From contig NZ_FMCV01000006.1 of the NCBI RefSeq assembly GCF_900091565.1, positions 124,001-188,000 on the forward strand: 64,000 nt of DNA, written 5' to 3'. The notes below the pieces were generated by a model that was given only the letters and a program-made list of their open reading frames with translations, searched no databases and was not told the origin of the DNA. Below are positions 36,301 to 43,118 of this stretch, one piece after another. Source of the stretch: Micromonospora marina (GTDB lineage: Bacteria > Actinomycetota > Actinomycetes > Mycobacteriales > Micromonosporaceae). The stretch's first letter is position 1. Every line of letters begins with the position of its first letter. Made by a program: the position numbers and the translations under genes.

Positions 36301-36475
36301 CGTCGGCGGGCGGCTGTTCACCCCAGATCCAGTCGACGAGCGTCGCCTTGGGGACCACGCGGCCGGGCGCGAGGGCGAGGGCGGCCAGCAGTCCGCGCAG
36401 CCGCGCGCCCGGCACGTCGGCCGGTACGCCACCGTCCGTGATGACCTGGAACGGCCCGAGCAACCCGATCTGCAC
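33338..36475 (-). CDS. AfsR/SARP-like regulator (winged helix, BTAD, NB-ARC ATPase, TPR)
   Basis: 1045 residues, GTG 36475. Residues 1-90 are an OmpR-like winged helix (QIGLLGPFQVITDGG...RLVSRLRKALP). Residues ~95-240 form the bacterial transcriptional activator domain. An NTPase domain follows with Walker A GPGGSGKTR (284-292) and Walker B LLILDNCEHV (~365). The remaining ~400 residues are TPR-like helical repeats (GDVGAACDYYEQAV, AEAYAQLRSVSALLG). The architecture matches Streptomyces AfsR-type activators of secondary metabolism and efflux. It converges on the DrrAB-like operon, whose promoter carries 11-bp direct repeats, so it probably controls that exporter. Confidence 0.9.
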   Translation of the reverse strand: MQIGLLGPFQVITDGGVPADVPGARLRGLLAALALAPGRVVPKATLVDWIWGEQPPADAANALQRLVSRLRKALPAGAVDGLPDGYRLAAEPDAVDAVRFERLVRRARDGDGPQRVRLLREALGLWRGDALRDIGLPDSPALDAAATRLERLRLTATEDRFDAEIGLGREADLIPELTDLVAAHPVRERLAMTLMRALVAAGRDTEALLVYQRTADALADALGADPSPELSALHVALLRGETVRREDTRRTNLRAELTSFVGRDTDLAAVGALVAEHRLTTLTGPGGSGKTRLATEAGRRLTGDLPDGVWLVEFAAVSADGDVVQATASGLGLRDALLGDAGSAEPADRLVAAIRDREMLLILDNCEHVVEPAAALAHRLLGECRRLRILATSREPLGITGEALWPVAPLGLPDGDAAVADVESSPAVRLLRDRAAAVRRDLAPDARTAATMARICRALDGMPLAIELAAARLRTMSADQLATRLDDRFRLLTGGSRTALPRHRTLRAMVDWSWELLTDAERATLRRLSVFSGGASLDAAERVCAGGAVEPGDVLDLLTALTEKSLLVAAGDVVPRYRMLGTIKEYAAQRLAEAGEADRARHAHLAYFTGLAEAAAPRLRRADQLTWLARLEAEHDNVTAAMRGALAAGEGREAMRLAAGAGWYWWLGGHRAEGMELITAAAEAPGEVPDDIRAVVYGLVVLFLSSGPGDAQHAAEWIHKAYRLGGDGRGRHPELALVVPLERMLREPDRLLPAWESLLDHTDPWVRALARLHLGKLRVILGIEAAQAEACLRQALAEFRAVGERFGISFALSELAELIAVRGDVGAACDYYEQAVTAVTEVGAVEDVIRIRARLAWLYRLAGDEAASAAAVAEAQRLAAGVAWPGALAELALTKAYLARHDGDAGEAYAQLRSVSALLGDEADLAGVRAGIQDLLGHLAEDVEQSRAHRAAACRAAREGGYAPLIAQVLVGVADLAVRLDRPDQAARLLGAATAVRGLPDRSHPDVPRIEAAARDRLGDAGFAEAVAAGRETGWERLVEITLAS

Positions 36476-36527
36476 GCGCCGATCCTGCCACGCCCGGCGC
36501 CCCGGTCCGGTCCGCCGCCCCCGCCGG

Positions 36528-37214
36528 TCAGATGGCCAGACGCAGGTGCCGGCGCTGCCGCAGCCGCACCGCGGCGGCCGCCACGACCAGCACCGTGAGC
36601 GCGACACCGAAGACCAGCCCGTGGATGAGGCCGCGGGTGAGGTAGCCGCCGTCGGTGTGGTCGACGGCGTACGTGGCGAGCTCGCGGCTGAACCAGAACG
36701 GCAACGCCCGGGTGGCGCTGCCCGCGGGGTTCATCACCATCTGGAGACCGACCACCGTCAGCAGCACCAGCGTGCCCTCCAGCTCGCGCGGCAGCACGGC
36801 GCTCAGCAGCAGGCCGAACGGCACCGACACGAACACGGTCAGCGCCATGATCAGAGCGATCGCGCCGTACCGGACGTCGCGCTGGTCGGCCAGGACGAGC
36901 AGGAAGTACGGGGTGGAGAGCAGCACGCCGACGGTCCACAGCGCGAGCAGCCGGCCGAGCACCAGGTGCCGGCTGCCGTAGCCGGACAGCCGCAGGCGCG
37001 GCTCGATGCCGCGCGCCGCGCTGCCCGCGAACAGCGCGGCGGTGCTGAGTGCCCAGGCCAGGCCGAGGCAGACGAAGCGGATCGACTGCCCGAGGTGGTC
37101 GCCGCGGCGGCTCAGGTAGAACGCCAGCGGCATCAGCAGCAGGATGACCAGCACGGTACGGCGGCGCAGCAGCTCGCGCAGGGCGGCCTCGGCCACCACG
37201 AGGGTCCGGCTCAT
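36528..37214 (-). CDS. ABC-2-like membrane permease
   Basis: 228 residues, ATG 37214 overlapping the ATPase stop by ATGA. About six membrane helices (VLVILLLMPLAFYL, FVCLGLAWALSTAALFAG, LALWTVGVLLSTPYFLLVL, IALIMALTVFVSVPFGLLLSAVLP, LVLLTVVGLQMVM, LIHGLVFGVALTVLVVAAAAV). It is the membrane partner of the upstream HAAS-like/ABC ATPase in a PadR-controlled operon, probably an exporter. The substrate is unknown. Confidence 0.8.
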   Translation of the reverse strand: MSRTLVVAEAALRELLRRRTVLVILLLMPLAFYLSRRGDHLGQSIRFVCLGLAWALSTAALFAGSAARGIEPRLRLSGYGSRHLVLGRLLALWTVGVLLSTPYFLLVLADQRDVRYGAIALIMALTVFVSVPFGLLLSAVLPRELEGTLVLLTVVGLQMVMNPAGSATRALPFWFSRELATYAVDHTDGGYLTRGLIHGLVFGVALTVLVVAAAAVRLRQRRHLRLAI

Positions 37215-38032
37215 GCCGCACGCTCCCCGGAAAGGTCGAGCACGACGTCGACGCGGTCGAGCTGGTTGAGCAGGTGGGTGACGACCACGACGGCCTTGCC
37301 GGCGTCGCGCCAGCGCCACACCTCGTGCCAGAAGTCGAGGTAGGTGCCCCTGTCGAACCCCTGGTAGGGCTCGTCGAGGAGCAGCACGTCCGGCTCGCCG
37401 AGCCGGGCCAGCACCAGGTTGAGCTTCTGCCGCGTGCCGCCGGAGAGGTGCCGGGCCTGGGTGCGTCGCGGCGGCGTCCACGCCAGCCCGGACGCCTCCG
37501 CGCGCCCGGTCCGGCGCGCCTCCGCGCGGCCCAGCCCCCGGCCGGCGCCGATCAGCACGAAGTGTTCGTCGGCGCTGAGGAACTCGGCGGTGCCGCCGTC
37601 CTGGGGGCAGTAGCCGAGCGTGCCGTGCACCTCGACGGTGCCCGCGTCCGGGCTCAGCAGGCCGGCGCAGATCCGCAGGAACGTGCTCTTGCCGGCGCCG
37701 TTGGCACCGACCACCGCCGCGATCTGACCCGCCCGGACGGTGAGGTCGACCCGGTCCAGGACGGTCCGCCCCCGGTAGCGCTTGGTGATGCCCCGTGCGG
37801 CGAGCCGCACCGGGCCGGGCTGGCGGCGCGGCGGCCGCACGTCGGGACCGCCGAGGCTGTCGACCACCGCCCGGGCGTACGTCTCCGGCGCGCCGAAGAC
37901 CCGCAGCGGCGACTCCCCGCTGTCGAGCAGGTGGGTGGCCGCCTCGGCGACGACGTGACCGGTCAGGTCGGGCCCCACCCCGTGCCGGCGCAGCTCGCCG
38001 GTCAGGGCGGCGAGCCAGGGTTCGTGGTTCAC
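37211..38032 (-). CDS. ABC ATPase with N-terminal HAAS-like domain
   Basis: 273 residues from GTG 38032, which overlaps the PadR stop (GTGA). Residues 1-65 (HEPWLAALTGELRRHGVGPDLTGHVVAEAATHLLDSGESPLRVFGAPETYARAVVDSLGG in short pieces) resemble the HAAS/DUF1700 helical domain usually found as a separate protein beside PadR regulators. The ABC domain has Walker A VGANGAGKST (~110), signature HLSGGTRQKLNLVLARLG, Walker B VLLLDEPYQGFD and H-loop VVTHLLNQ. It energises the downstream permease. Confidence 0.87.
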   Translation of the reverse strand: MNHEPWLAALTGELRRHGVGPDLTGHVVAEAATHLLDSGESPLRVFGAPETYARAVVDSLGGPDVRPPRRQPGPVRLAARGITKRYRGRTVLDRVDLTVRAGQIAAVVGANGAGKSTFLRICAGLLSPDAGTVEVHGTLGYCPQDGGTAEFLSADEHFVLIGAGRGLGRAEARRTGRAEASGLAWTPPRRTQARHLSGGTRQKLNLVLARLGEPDVLLLDEPYQGFDRGTYLDFWHEVWRWRDAGKAVVVVTHLLNQLDRVDVVLDLSGERAA

Positions 38033-38367
38033 CGCTTCGGCTCCTCGCGCAGTATCGTGCCCACGCTCGACGCGAAGGCGCTCCAGTCGACCGCGGCCGC
38101 CCGCAACGCCGCGCTGCCGGCCGGGCTGATCCGGTAGTACTTCCTCGCGGGCCCGGTCCCGCCCTCCCGCCAGTGCGCGGTGAGCAGGCCGGAGCGTTGC
38201 AACCGCAGCAGCACCGGGTAGAGGGTCCCGCCCTGCACCGCGCCCAGCCCGTGGGCGCGTAGCGCCTGGGACAGCTCGTAGCCGTAGGACTCGCCGCGGC
38301 TCAGCAGCGCGAGCACGCAGAGGTCGAGCACCCCGCGCAGCCACTGCGCCCGCCGTTCCTGGTTCAT
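38029..38367 (-). CDS. PadR-family transcriptional regulator
   Basis: 112 residues, ATG 38367. The winged helix is typical: LRGVLDLCVLALLSRGESYGYELSQALRAHGL, GTLYPVLLRLQRSGLLTAHW, GPARKYYRISPAGSAAL. It is the first gene of the PadR-ATPase-permease operon and overlaps the ATPase start. A perfect 16-bp palindrome with a second related site lies 50-80 bases upstream. The likely mode is repression of its own operon until an exported compound binds. Confidence 0.92.
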   Translation of the reverse strand: MNQERRAQWLRGVLDLCVLALLSRGESYGYELSQALRAHGLGAVQGGTLYPVLLRLQRSGLLTAHWREGGTGPARKYYRISPAGSAALRAAAVDWSAFASSVGTILREEPKR

Positions 38368-38417
38368 CCCGCTCCGCACTGTCTCGACCGGACGACATCC
38401 GGCGATGACGGTAGCGC

Positions 38418-38449
38418 CGCTATCTAGATAGCGCAACTACCTAGATACG
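38418..38449 (-). promoter_or_regulatory. PadR operator candidate
   Basis: CGCTATCTAGATAGCG (38418-38433) is a perfect 16-bp palindrome. A second copy of its core, CTACCTAGATACG, lies at 38437-38449, so on the minus strand the DNA reads TATCTAG(G/A)TAG twice, 17 bp apart. The position is 50-82 bases upstream of the PadR start, where the promoter should be. Confidence 0.6.
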
Positions 38450-38503
38450 GCAGCACTCGCGGGCGACGGCGGGAATCGCGGTGGACTTCCCCTCGCGAAC
38501 CTG

Positions 38504-38534
38504 CCGGGATGTTCGATACGATCGAACATCCCGG
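38504..38534 (+). promoter_or_regulatory. Palindromic operator candidate of the XRE-cupin gene
   Basis: Two perfect 14-bp arms (CCGGGATGTTCGAT and its complement) flank a 3-base centre. The site ends 32 bases before the GTG start of the XRE-cupin regulator, which makes autoregulation likely. Its symmetry and length argue for a dimer or tetramer site; a transcript hairpin is the alternative. Confidence 0.6.
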
Positions 38535-38566
38535 CGGACGTCCCGCCACCTCGACAGGAGGTCCTC

Positions 38567-39211
38567 GTGCGGCCCATGAACAGTCAGCCGCCGTCGGAGC
38601 AGGCCGGCTCCGGTGGCGCCGCGGACGAGCACACGCCCGCGGGCGTCGTCGGCGGGCGGATCCGGCGCTTCCGCAAGGAGCGCGGGCTGACGCTGCGCGG
38701 CCTCGCCTCCCGCTCCGGGCTGTCCATCGGCTTCCTGTCCCAGGTCGAGCGGGGCATCTCCTCCATCGGGCTGACCGCGCTCGGCAGCGTCGCCAAGGCG
38801 CTCGACCGGTCGGTGGCCGACTTCTTCGACGCCGGCACCGCCGCGTCGGACAGCACTGTCTCCTCGCTCCCCCATCACTTCACGCTGACCAGGGCGGAGA
38901 CGGCGGCCACGCAGTACGTGTCCGGGCAGCAGACCTACTGCATGCTCTCCGACCGCGGGCCGGACCTGGTGCTCGAACCGATGCTCGTGCACATCGCGCC
39001 GGGCGGGCGCCGGGAGAACGCGTACGGCCACCGGGGCGAGGAGTTCGCCTACGTGATCTCCGGCGAGCTGCTCTACGAGGTCGAGGGCGTCGAGCACCGG
39101 CTGTTCCCGGGCGACAGCGTGCACCTGCGATCGTCGGTGCCGCACCGGCTCTACAACGACACCGACGCGGTGACGACTGTCGTCTCGGTGGTCACGCCCC
39201 GCCTGTTCTGA
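38567..39211 (+). CDS. XRE-type HTH regulator with C-terminal cupin domain
   Basis: 214 residues from GTG 38567, chosen because AGGAGG ends 5 bases before it; ATG 38576 is the alternative. The HTH (VGGRIRRFRKERGLTLRGLASRSGLSIGFLSQVERGISSIGLTALGSVAKAL) spans ~27-80. The cupin (VHIAPGGRRENAYGHRGEEFAYVISGELLYEVEG...FPGDSVHLRSSVPHRLYN) spans ~140-205. This class (PuuR/SutR-like) commonly controls amine, amino-acid or amide catabolism by binding a small ligand in the cupin. It converges on the catabolic cluster and may regulate it. Confidence 0.88.
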   Translation: MRPMNSQPPSEQAGSGGAADEHTPAGVVGGRIRRFRKERGLTLRGLASRSGLSIGFLSQVERGISSIGLTALGSVAKALDRSVADFFDAGTAASDSTVSSLPHHFTLTRAETAATQYVSGQQTYCMLSDRGPDLVLEPMLVHIAPGGRRENAYGHRGEEFAYVISGELLYEVEGVEHRLFPGDSVHLRSSVPHRLYNDTDAVTTVVSVVTPRLF

Positions 39212-39235
39212 CCCGCGCGCCGGGCACCACGAATA

Positions 39236-39269
39236 GCCCTCCGTGTTCACACAGGTGAACCCGGAGGGC
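39236..39269. terminator. Bidirectional terminator between XRE-cupin gene and the catabolic operon
   Basis: The outer stem GCCCTCCG/CGGAGGGC (8 bp) encloses an inner stem GTTCAC/GTGAAC around loop ACAG. The hairpin lies between two convergent stop codons. The inner arms are the same hexamer as the IclR-type half-sites near 55450. Confidence 0.75.
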
Positions 39270-39285
39270 GATTCCGCACCCGGCG

Positions 39286-40386
39286 TCAGCGACCGAGGCG
39301 GTCGTCCACGGCGGCCATCGTGTCCTGCCAGATGGTCGAGGCCGGGTCGATGACGGCGAAGTGGTCCCCGGGCTGTTCGAGATGGCGGACCTCGTCGCCC
39401 GCGTCGGCCGCCGCCACCGCGTAGCGCCGGTTGGCATCGACGAGGTCGAGGCTGTCCTCCGTCCCCTGCACCAGCAGTGTGGGCACCCCGGCCGGCAGGC
39501 GGCGCATCGGGTCGCTTTCGGCGTACCGGCGCGGAGCCGTCGCCGGTGAGCCGCCCAGCGCCGCGGCGACCGCGCCGTCGCCGAGGTAGCGCCGCTCGCC
39601 CTCGGTGAGGTCGAGCACCCCGGCCAGCGACACCGCGAGCGCCACTCGCGGCCCGCTCGCGCGGCGGGCCAGGTCCGCCGCGGCGCGCAGCGCGAGCTGC
39701 CCGCCGGCCGAGTGGCCGAAGACGACGATCCGGTCCAGGTCCAGCGACCAATCGGCGGCGAGGTCCCGCAGCGCGTTGATGCCCGCCTCGACGTCCTGTG
39801 TGGTCGCGTCCCAGCCGTGCCGGTCCGGGCGCCGGTACTCCAGGTTCCAGGACGCGTACCCGCGCCGGGCCAGGTCGGCGGCGAGCGCGTCCATCAGGTC
39901 GGCGCCCCAGACGGACCGCCAGAACCCGCCGTGCAGCAGCACCGCGACCGGCGCGGGCCCGGTGGGCGAGGCGGACGGCAGCCGCAGGTCGCCCCACTGG
40001 TCCGGGTCCGGGCCGTAGGCGATCCGGGTGGCGGGTGCCCGGCGGCGGTGCACGGCGTGCCGGATCGCCCAGGCCAGGCCCGAGAGTCCCCGCCCGGCCA
40101 GGTGGACCGCGCCGGGCACCGGCGACTCGACGGTGAGGTCGTACCAGACCACGCCGGACGGCCGCGCGCCGATGAGGGCACGGGCCGGGGCGGTGGGTCC
40201 GGGCAGCACCACCACCGGTTGGTCCGTCGTGGCGAGCAACGAGCGGATCTCGTCGGCGGAGGCGGCGGCGACCGCCTCGCCGGTGACGTCCAGTTCGGCG
40301 CAGGTGGTGGCGACGAGGGACGACAGCAGCCCGGCGTCGGCCACCAGTCCGGGGCCGGTCACGACGGTGAGCCGCACCGCACTCAC
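39286..40386 (-). CDS. Alpha/beta hydrolase with extra N-terminal dehydroquinase-like domain
   Basis: 366 residues, GTG 40386 overlapping the LLM gene stop. Residues ~120-366 form a formamidase-like alpha/beta hydrolase: HGGFW (152-156), nucleophile S226 in FGHSAGGQ, Asp in VQGTEDSLD and His in PGDHFAV. Residues 1-115 are an additional domain (VRLTVVTGPGLVADAGL ... GVVWYDLTVESPVPGAVHLAGRGLSGLAWAIRHAV) that faintly follows the order of type II dehydroquinase elements (NGPNL, the VEVHLSN region, GLG.xGY); catalytic residues are not evident. It is the last gene of the 12-gene polycistron. Formamidase-type activity would suit an amide pathway. Confidence 0.8.
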   Translation of the reverse strand: MSAVRLTVVTGPGLVADAGLLSSLVATTCAELDVTGEAVAAASADEIRSLLATTDQPVVVLPGPTAPARALIGARPSGVVWYDLTVESPVPGAVHLAGRGLSGLAWAIRHAVHRRRAPATRIAYGPDPDQWGDLRLPSASPTGPAPVAVLLHGGFWRSVWGADLMDALAADLARRGYASWNLEYRRPDRHGWDATTQDVEAGINALRDLAADWSLDLDRIVVFGHSAGGQLALRAAADLARRASGPRVALAVSLAGVLDLTEGERRYLGDGAVAAALGGSPATAPRRYAESDPMRRLPAGVPTLLVQGTEDSLDLVDANRRYAVAAADAGDEVRHLEQPGDHFAVIDPASTIWQDTMAAVDDRLGR

Positions 40387-41381
40387 CTGCGCAGCAGCGG
40401 TAGGACGGCCGAGCCGAGCAGGTCCACGCCGCGCTCGTCGGTGAGGCCGTGCGGCGTGCCGAACTCGACCCGGCGGACGCCCACGTCGATGAGCGCCTGG
40501 GCCTGCGCGGCGACCTGCTCCGGGGTGCCGGAGAAGGCGAACCGGTCCAGCACGTCGTCCGGGATCAGCCGGCCCGCCGCCTCGTCCTCGCCCGCGTCGA
40601 CCAGCTCGCCGACACGCTTGACCAGGTCGTCGGGCATCTCGACGGTCGGGTCCAGCTCGGCCACGACGGCCAGGTACATGGCGACCTCGGTGCGGGCCTT
40701 GGCGCGGGCCGCCTCGCCGTCGGTGTCGACCACTGTGACCGCGCCGAGCACGATGCCGACGTCCGCGACGTCGCGCCCGGCCTTCTCCGCGCCGGCCCGC
40801 AGCCGCTCGCGGATCACCGGGACCATGTCCGGGTTGGCGCTGCCGCCCACCTTGATCTCGTCGGCGATCCGCCCGGCCAGCGCCGCGCCCTGCGGGCCCC
40901 ACGCGCCGAGCAGCAGCGGCGGGTCGGGGCGCTGCACGTCGTAGCGCAGGGCGGTGCCGGGAGCAAGCGAGAAGACCTTCCCGGTGAAGCCGCCGCGGTC
41001 GCCGCGCAAGAGGCGGTAGACGACCTGCACCGCCTCCTCGATCGTGGTCAGCGGGCGCGGCTGCGGCAGGCCGACAGCGCCCAGCCAGGTCCCGCGGGCC
41101 AGTCCCAGGTAGGCCCGCCCGTGTGAGGCCAGGTCCAGGGCGGCGAGCTGACCGGCGATCTCGTACGGCGCCATCGAGTAGGGGTTCAGGCAGGCCGCGC
41201 CGAGGCGTACCCGTCCGGTCGCCTGTGCCATCTCCAGCAGCGGGAAGATCGGCGGCTGGTACATCAGGTCGCCGAAGACGGTGAGCACGTCGAAGCCGTG
41301 CTCCTCGGCGGCGCGGGCCAGCCGGGCGTACGTGCCGGCCGGCTTGTCGCTCTGCAGGCCGAGTCCGATCTCGACGGTCAC
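40383..41381 (-). CDS. LLM-class (luciferase-like, probably F420-dependent) oxidoreductase
   Basis: 332 residues, GTG 41381. The luciferase-like fold is clear: MTVEIGLGLQSDKPAGTYARLARAAEEHGFDVLTVFGD, GRVRLGAACLNPYSMAPYEIAGQLAALDLASHGRAYLGLARG, and RPDPPLLLGAWGPQGAALAGRIADEIKVGGSANP. Actinobacterial members mostly use F420, and some are methylenetetrahydromethanopterin-reductase-like. In this operon it may reduce or hydroxylate a ring before or after HyuAB action. Both ends overlap neighbours by four bases. Confidence 0.88.
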   Translation of the reverse strand: MTVEIGLGLQSDKPAGTYARLARAAEEHGFDVLTVFGDLMYQPPIFPLLEMAQATGRVRLGAACLNPYSMAPYEIAGQLAALDLASHGRAYLGLARGTWLGAVGLPQPRPLTTIEEAVQVVYRLLRGDRGGFTGKVFSLAPGTALRYDVQRPDPPLLLGAWGPQGAALAGRIADEIKVGGSANPDMVPVIRERLRAGAEKAGRDVADVGIVLGAVTVVDTDGEAARAKARTEVAMYLAVVAELDPTVEMPDDLVKRVGELVDAGEDEAAGRLIPDDVLDRFAFSGTPEQVAAQAQALIDVGVRRVEFGTPHGLTDERGVDLLGSAVLPLLRR

Positions 41382-41707
41382 GTCAGGTCCGCCGAGTTCA
41401 TCGTGCGGCGGCAGGTCCGTTCCACCCTCATGACGAGCCGCTCCTCCGGGTCGGGGCAGATGAAGTGGGAGTCCTGGGCCAGCCAGTCCCCCGGCGCCAG
41501 ATCGCGCTGCTTGGCGGCGAGGAAGGGCAGCACCGAGGCGAGCGCGTACACGCAGAAGTGCTGTCCCTCGGGCAGCCGCAGGTGCGCGCTGTCGGTGAGT
41601 TCGAAGTGGTCGCCCACTGCCATGCCGCACACCGACCGGCCCTCGATCCGGTCGACTGTCACCTTGAGGTCGTAGATCTCCATGTCGCCGTCGGCGCTGT
41701 CGCTCAC
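41378..41707 (-). CDS. TIGR04076-family small protein
   Basis: 109 residues, GTG 41707. The family pattern is visible: IYDLKVTVDRIEGRSVCGMAVGDHFEL, then HFCVYALASVLPFLAAKQRDL and DSHFICPDPEERLVMRVER. Three cysteines (VCGM, FCVYA, ICPDPE) may bind a metal or sulfur. The family recurs in operons with hydrolases and oxidoreductases but has no known activity. It overlaps both neighbours by GTGA. Confidence 0.75.
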   Translation of the reverse strand: MSDSADGDMEIYDLKVTVDRIEGRSVCGMAVGDHFELTDSAHLRLPEGQHFCVYALASVLPFLAAKQRDLAPGDWLAQDSHFICPDPEERLVMRVERTCRRTMNSADLT

Positions 41708-42708
41708 GGTCCCTCCCCCTCGTCGATCCGCACGATGATCTTGCCGGTGGTCCGGCGTTCGGCCAGTTCGGTGAGCGCCGCGGGCGCCTCGTCCAGCGAC
41801 ACGACGCGGCTGATCGGCGGCCGGACCGCGCCCGAGGCGCACATGTCGAACAACTCCCGGTACGCGGCCCCGACGGCGCTCGCCCGGCGCCACGGGTACT
41901 GCGAGCCCCAGGACAGCCCGACGAGCGTCGCGTTCGCCGCCATCAGCCGCAGCGGGTCGACAGGCGGCGGCGCGCCACCCGCGGCTCCCACCGCCACCAG
42001 GCGGCCCTCGAACGCCAGGCACTCCCAGGTGCGGGCGAACACGTCGCCGCCGACCGGGTCCACGACGGCGTCCACGCCCCGCCCGCCGGTGGCAGCCAGC
42101 ACGGCGGGGACGAAGTCGTCCGTCGTGTAGTCGATCGCCACCTCGGCGCCCTGGTCGCGGCAGATCGCGGTCTTGGCCGGGCCACCGGCGGTGGCGAGAA
42201 CCCGCACGCCGCGGGCCACCGCGAGCTGGATCGCGGCGATGCCGACCCCGCCGGCGCCCGCGTGCACCAGCACCGTCTGCCCGGCCGTGAGACCGGCTCG
42301 TTCCAACGCGAACCAGGCGGTCTGGTAGGTGACCGGCAGCGCCGCCACGATCACCGGGTCCATTGCGGACGGTAGCGGCACGACAACTGCGGCGTCCACC
42401 GTCACGGTGCTGCCGAGCGCGCCGCGCGGCAGCACCGGGCAGGCGAGCACCTCCTGATCCAGCAGGTGCCCGGCTCCGGCACCGGCGGCGACGACCCGGC
42501 CGGCCGCCTCCACGCCCGGCGTCATCGGCGGATCCGGCTGCACCGGGTACTCGCCCCGGCAGAGCATGACGTCCAGGAAGTTCAGCCCCACCGTACGGAC
42601 GGCGAGCCGCACCTCACCGGGGCCGGGCGGCGGGTCGTCGGGCAACTCGGCGACCGACAGCACGTCCGCCGGTTCACCGGTCCGCCCGGCGGTCAACCGC
42701 CGGATCAC
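41704..42708 (-). CDS. Quinone oxidoreductase-like MDR dehydrogenase
   Basis: 334 residues, GTG 42708. Zinc-free MDR features: GPGEVRLAVRTVGLNFLDVMLCRGEYP, GVEAAGRVVAAGAG, the NADPH motif VLVHAGAGGVGIAAIQLAVARGVRVLATAGG, and GGRGVDAVVDPVGGDVF. It would reduce an enone or quinone with NADPH. It is in the middle of the hyu polycistron, overlapping neighbours by four bases, and probably saturates an intermediate. Confidence 0.9.
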   Translation of the reverse strand: MIRRLTAGRTGEPADVLSVAELPDDPPPGPGEVRLAVRTVGLNFLDVMLCRGEYPVQPDPPMTPGVEAAGRVVAAGAGAGHLLDQEVLACPVLPRGALGSTVTVDAAVVVPLPSAMDPVIVAALPVTYQTAWFALERAGLTAGQTVLVHAGAGGVGIAAIQLAVARGVRVLATAGGPAKTAICRDQGAEVAIDYTTDDFVPAVLAATGGRGVDAVVDPVGGDVFARTWECLAFEGRLVAVGAAGGAPPPVDPLRLMAANATLVGLSWGSQYPWRRASAVGAAYRELFDMCASGAVRPPISRVVSLDEAPAALTELAERRTTGKIIVRIDEGEGP

Positions 42709-43118
42709 GCCGCACCCACCGGTTGCCGGACCAACTCGGCGTGGTGGTGCACGATCACCCAGCGGCCGTCGATCCGGCGCACCACGTCGGTGACCCGGGT
42801 GATCTCCGGCTCGTCGTCCGGGCCGAGCCGCGCCACCAGCTCGTACCGGGCGACGCCGAAGTCGTCCCAGACGTCGATGCGCTTGTCCCGCGCGGCGAGC
42901 ACCGCCAGCCGGGGCCGCTGCCCCGCGGCGTCGCGCCGGGCGCGGTACTCGTCCAGCTCGGCGCGTGTCCGCAGCGGCCCGGGCAGGTGCGTCTCCCAGG
43001 TGGTCACGTCGGGGTCCAGATGCGTGTCGAACCGCTGCCGGTCCCCGGCGAGGAACGCGGCGTACATGTCGTCGATGCCGGCGGCTATCTCCGCCGCGCC
43101 CGCCTGCGCGAACGTCAT
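42705..43118 (-). CDS. SnoaL/NTF2-like protein
   Basis: 137 residues, ATG 43118. The NTF2-like cone is evident: IAAGIDDMYAAFLAGDRQRFDTHLDPDVTTWETHLPG at the N-terminus and ITRVTDVVRRIDGRWVIVHHHAELVRQP at the end. It may be a small isomerase, hydrolase or binding protein; the His-rich VIVHHH strand lies in the pocket. It overlaps the amidohydrolase by ATGA and the reductase by GTGA. Confidence 0.85.
   Translation of the reverse strand: MTFAQAGAAEIAAGIDDMYAAFLAGDRQRFDTHLDPDVTTWETHLPGPLRTRAELDEYRARRDAAGQRPRLAVLAARDKRIDVWDDFGVARYELVARLGPDDEPEITRVTDVVRRIDGRWVIVHHHAELVRQPVGAA

Noticed and set aside
33464..36598. A 1044-codon plus-strand frame opposite the AfsR-like gene
   Set aside because: Biased composition without motifs; the minus strand encodes winged-helix, BTAD and ATPase domains in order.
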